A stretch of 64,000 bases of DNA from Hydractinia symbiolongicarpus (taxonomy: Eukaryota > Cnidaria > Hydrozoa > Anthoathecata > Hydractiniidae): assembly GCF_029227915.1 (NCBI RefSeq), contig NC_079884.1:6388001-6452000 (forward strand). Direction: 5' to 3'. How positions within the stretch are numbered: position 1 is the stretch's first letter; every line of letters starts with the position of its first letter. The notes beneath the pieces were generated by a model, which saw only the letters and a program-made list of their open reading frames with translations, had not been told where the DNA came from and ran no database searches. Both the position numbers and the translations under genes were made by a program. Below are positions 62,286-64,000 of this stretch, piece after piece.

Positions 62286-64000
62286 TTTTAAATTATTTTG
62301 TCACCACTAAAACGCATGAGACTTGTAGTTTTCAAAAGTGTTTTCATTTTTGATGAGACGCTAAATAAAAGAAGTTTAATCGTTGGCAAACGAAAACCCG
62401 CGATTACCCGTAAATCCCGGGCTTGGCCCGTATAGTTGTATGTATCTAAAGAAAGTACCCAGGGAGTAAACTCATTTCCCAAAGGATTTTTTAAATTATT
62501 TTGTCACCACTAAAACGCATGAGACTTGTAGTTTTCAAAAGTGTTTTCATTTTTGATGAGACGCTGAATAAAAGAAGTTTAATCGTTGGCAAACGAAAAC
62601 CCGCGATTTCCTGTAAATCCCGGGCTTGGCCCGTATAGTTGTATGTATCTAAAGAAAGTACCCAGGGAGTAAACTGATTTCCCGAACGATTTTTCAAATT
62701 ATTTCTGCACCACTAGAACAAATGAGACTTGTAGTTTTCAAAAATGTTTTCATTTTTAATGAGAAGATTAATGAAAGAGGTTTAATCGCCGGCAAACGAA
62801 AACCCGCGATTTCACGTAAATCCCGGGCTTGGCCCGTATAGTCGAATGTATACAAAGAAAGTACCCTATGAGTAAACTCATTTCCAGAACGATTTTTTAA
62901 ATTAGTTTTTCACCACTAAAACGCATGAGACTTTTAGTTTTCAAAAGTGTTTTCATTTTTGATGAGACGTTGAATAAAAGAAGTTTAATCGTTGGCAAAC
63001 GAAAACCCGCGATTTCCCGTAAATCCCGGGCTTGGCCCGTATAGTTGTATGTATCTAAAGAAAGTACCCAGGGAGTAAACTGGTTTCCCGAACGATTTTT
63101 CAAATTATTTCTGCACCACTAGAACAAATGAGACTTGTAGTTTTCAAAAATGTTTTCATTTTTAATGAGAAGATTAATGAAAGAGGTTTAATCGCCGGCA
63201 AACGAAAACCCGCGATTTCACGTAAATCCCGGGCTTGGCCCGTATAGTCGAATAGGTACAAAGAAAGTACCCAGGGAGTAAACTCATTCCCCAAACGATT
63301 TTTTAAATTATTATTTCACCACTAAAGCCCATGAGACTTGTAGTTTTTAAAAATGTTTTCATTTTTGATGAGATGCTGAATAAAAGAAGTTTAATCGCCG
63401 GCAAACGAAAACCCGCGATTTCCCGTAAATCCCGGACTCGGCCCGTATAGTCCAAATTATACAAAGAAAGTACCCAGGGAGTAAACTCATTTCCCGAAAG
63501 ATTTTTTAAAATATTTTTTCACCACTAAAACGCATGAGACTTGTAGTTTTCAGAAATGTTTTCATTTTTGATAAGACGCTTAATGAAAGTGTTTTAATCG
63601 CCGGCAAACGAAAACCCGCGATTTCCCGTAAATCCCGGGCTTGGCCCGTATAGTCGAATGTATACAAAGAAAGTACCCTGTGAGTAAACTCATTTCCAGA
63701 ACGATTTTTTAAATTAGTTTTTCACCACTAAAACGCATAAGACTTGTAGTTTTCAAAAATGTTTTCATTTTTGATGAGACGCTGAATAAAAGAAGTTTAA
63801 TCGCCGACAAACGAAAACCCGCGATTTTCCGTAAATCCCGGGCTTGGCCCGTATAGTCAAAAGTATGCAAAGAAAGTACCCAGGGAGTAAACTCATTTCC
63901 CAAACGATTTTTTAAATTATTTTGTCACCACTAAAACGCATGAGACTTGTAGTTTTCGAAAGTGTTTTCATTTTTGATGAGACGCTGAATAAAAGAAGTT

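Larger units (their letters stand above)
1..64000. repeat. Satellite DNA array, 203-bp tandem unit, about 315 copies
   Basis: The same unit recurs head to tail across the whole window with no interruption by unrelated sequence. Successive 'actcattt' unit starts lie 203 bp apart (for example 30741, 30944, 31147, 31350, 31553), and equivalent sites further apart are separated by near-multiples of 203. A consensus assembled by eye counts to 203 bp, about 38% G+C, with about 13 CpG sites. All units point the same way, as expected for amplification by unequal exchange or replication slippage. Such arrays in general sit in centromeric, pericentromeric or subtelomeric heterochromatin; which of these applies here cannot be told from sequence alone. 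I do not recognise the family. The 64 kb shows neither edge of the array. Confidence 0.98.
53338..64000. repeat. Satellite domain V (right variant domain)
   Basis: The domain is marked by 'aaattagtttttcacc', 'caaaaaagttttcattcttg' (53001 just outside, then 53611, 54627, 55844), 'atcgttggcaaacg', 'tagttgtatgtatct' and 'gagaagattaatg'. Local periods of 3, 4, 5, 6, 8 and 17 units occur. A run 'tttttaaaattattttc' near 53,560 contains an extra A and allows a spurious 121-codon minus-strand frame. No gene or foreign insertion was seen. The window ends inside a unit that began at 63,891. Confidence 0.75.

Overview
The whole window is one uninterrupted block of tandemly repeated satellite DNA. No protein-coding gene, RNA gene, transposon, CRISPR array or unique single-copy stretch could be supported on either strand. 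The basic unit is about 203 bp (consensus about 38% G+C), repeated head to tail in one orientation roughly 315 times. Taking the recurring 'actcattt' as unit position 1, the window opens at position 1 and stops about 110 bp into its last unit. Long satellite arrays of this type are typical of eukaryotic (peri)centromeric, subtelomeric or other constitutive heterochromatin. I do not recognise the satellite and cannot name the organism; plant or invertebrate are both possible.

Each consensus unit has the same landmarks: a run of A/T only (positions 17-35), a 9-bp-arm hairpin (66-87), a GCCGGC palindrome (116-121), two short G+C-rich dyads (136-150 and 152-164), and a GTATAC palindrome (176-181). 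Units differ by diagnostic substitutions that travel in linked sets, which allows blocks copied from one another to be recognised.

Five domains can be told apart by variants. Domain I (about 1-14,700) carries a 5-unit higher-order repeat, a 13-unit repeat and an out-of-register 904-bp duplication. Domain II (about 14,700-39,700) is rich in 'gcccatgag' and 'ggactcggcc' units, with 7-, 17-, 11-, 19-, 23- and 12-unit repeat distances. Domain III (about 39,700-46,860) mixes the two types and holds several deletion-bearing short units. Domain IV (about 46,860-53,340) is dominated by a nearly identical 3,044-bp (15-unit) tandem duplication. Domain V (about 53,340-64,000) is marked by 'atcgttggcaaacg' and 'gagaagattaatg' units, with 4-, 6-, 8- and 17-unit distances.

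The many open frames of 60-121 codons are by-products of the repeat. The commonest, on the minus strand, recurs as 64-68 codons simply because the unit recurs. The unit length is not a multiple of three, so the frame shifts at each boundary, and longer frames appear only where an indel happens to restore phase. The biological interest lies in how the array evolved (nested, overlapping higher-order duplications, deletion variants, apparent CpG decay) and in the retained dyad symmetries, not in genes.
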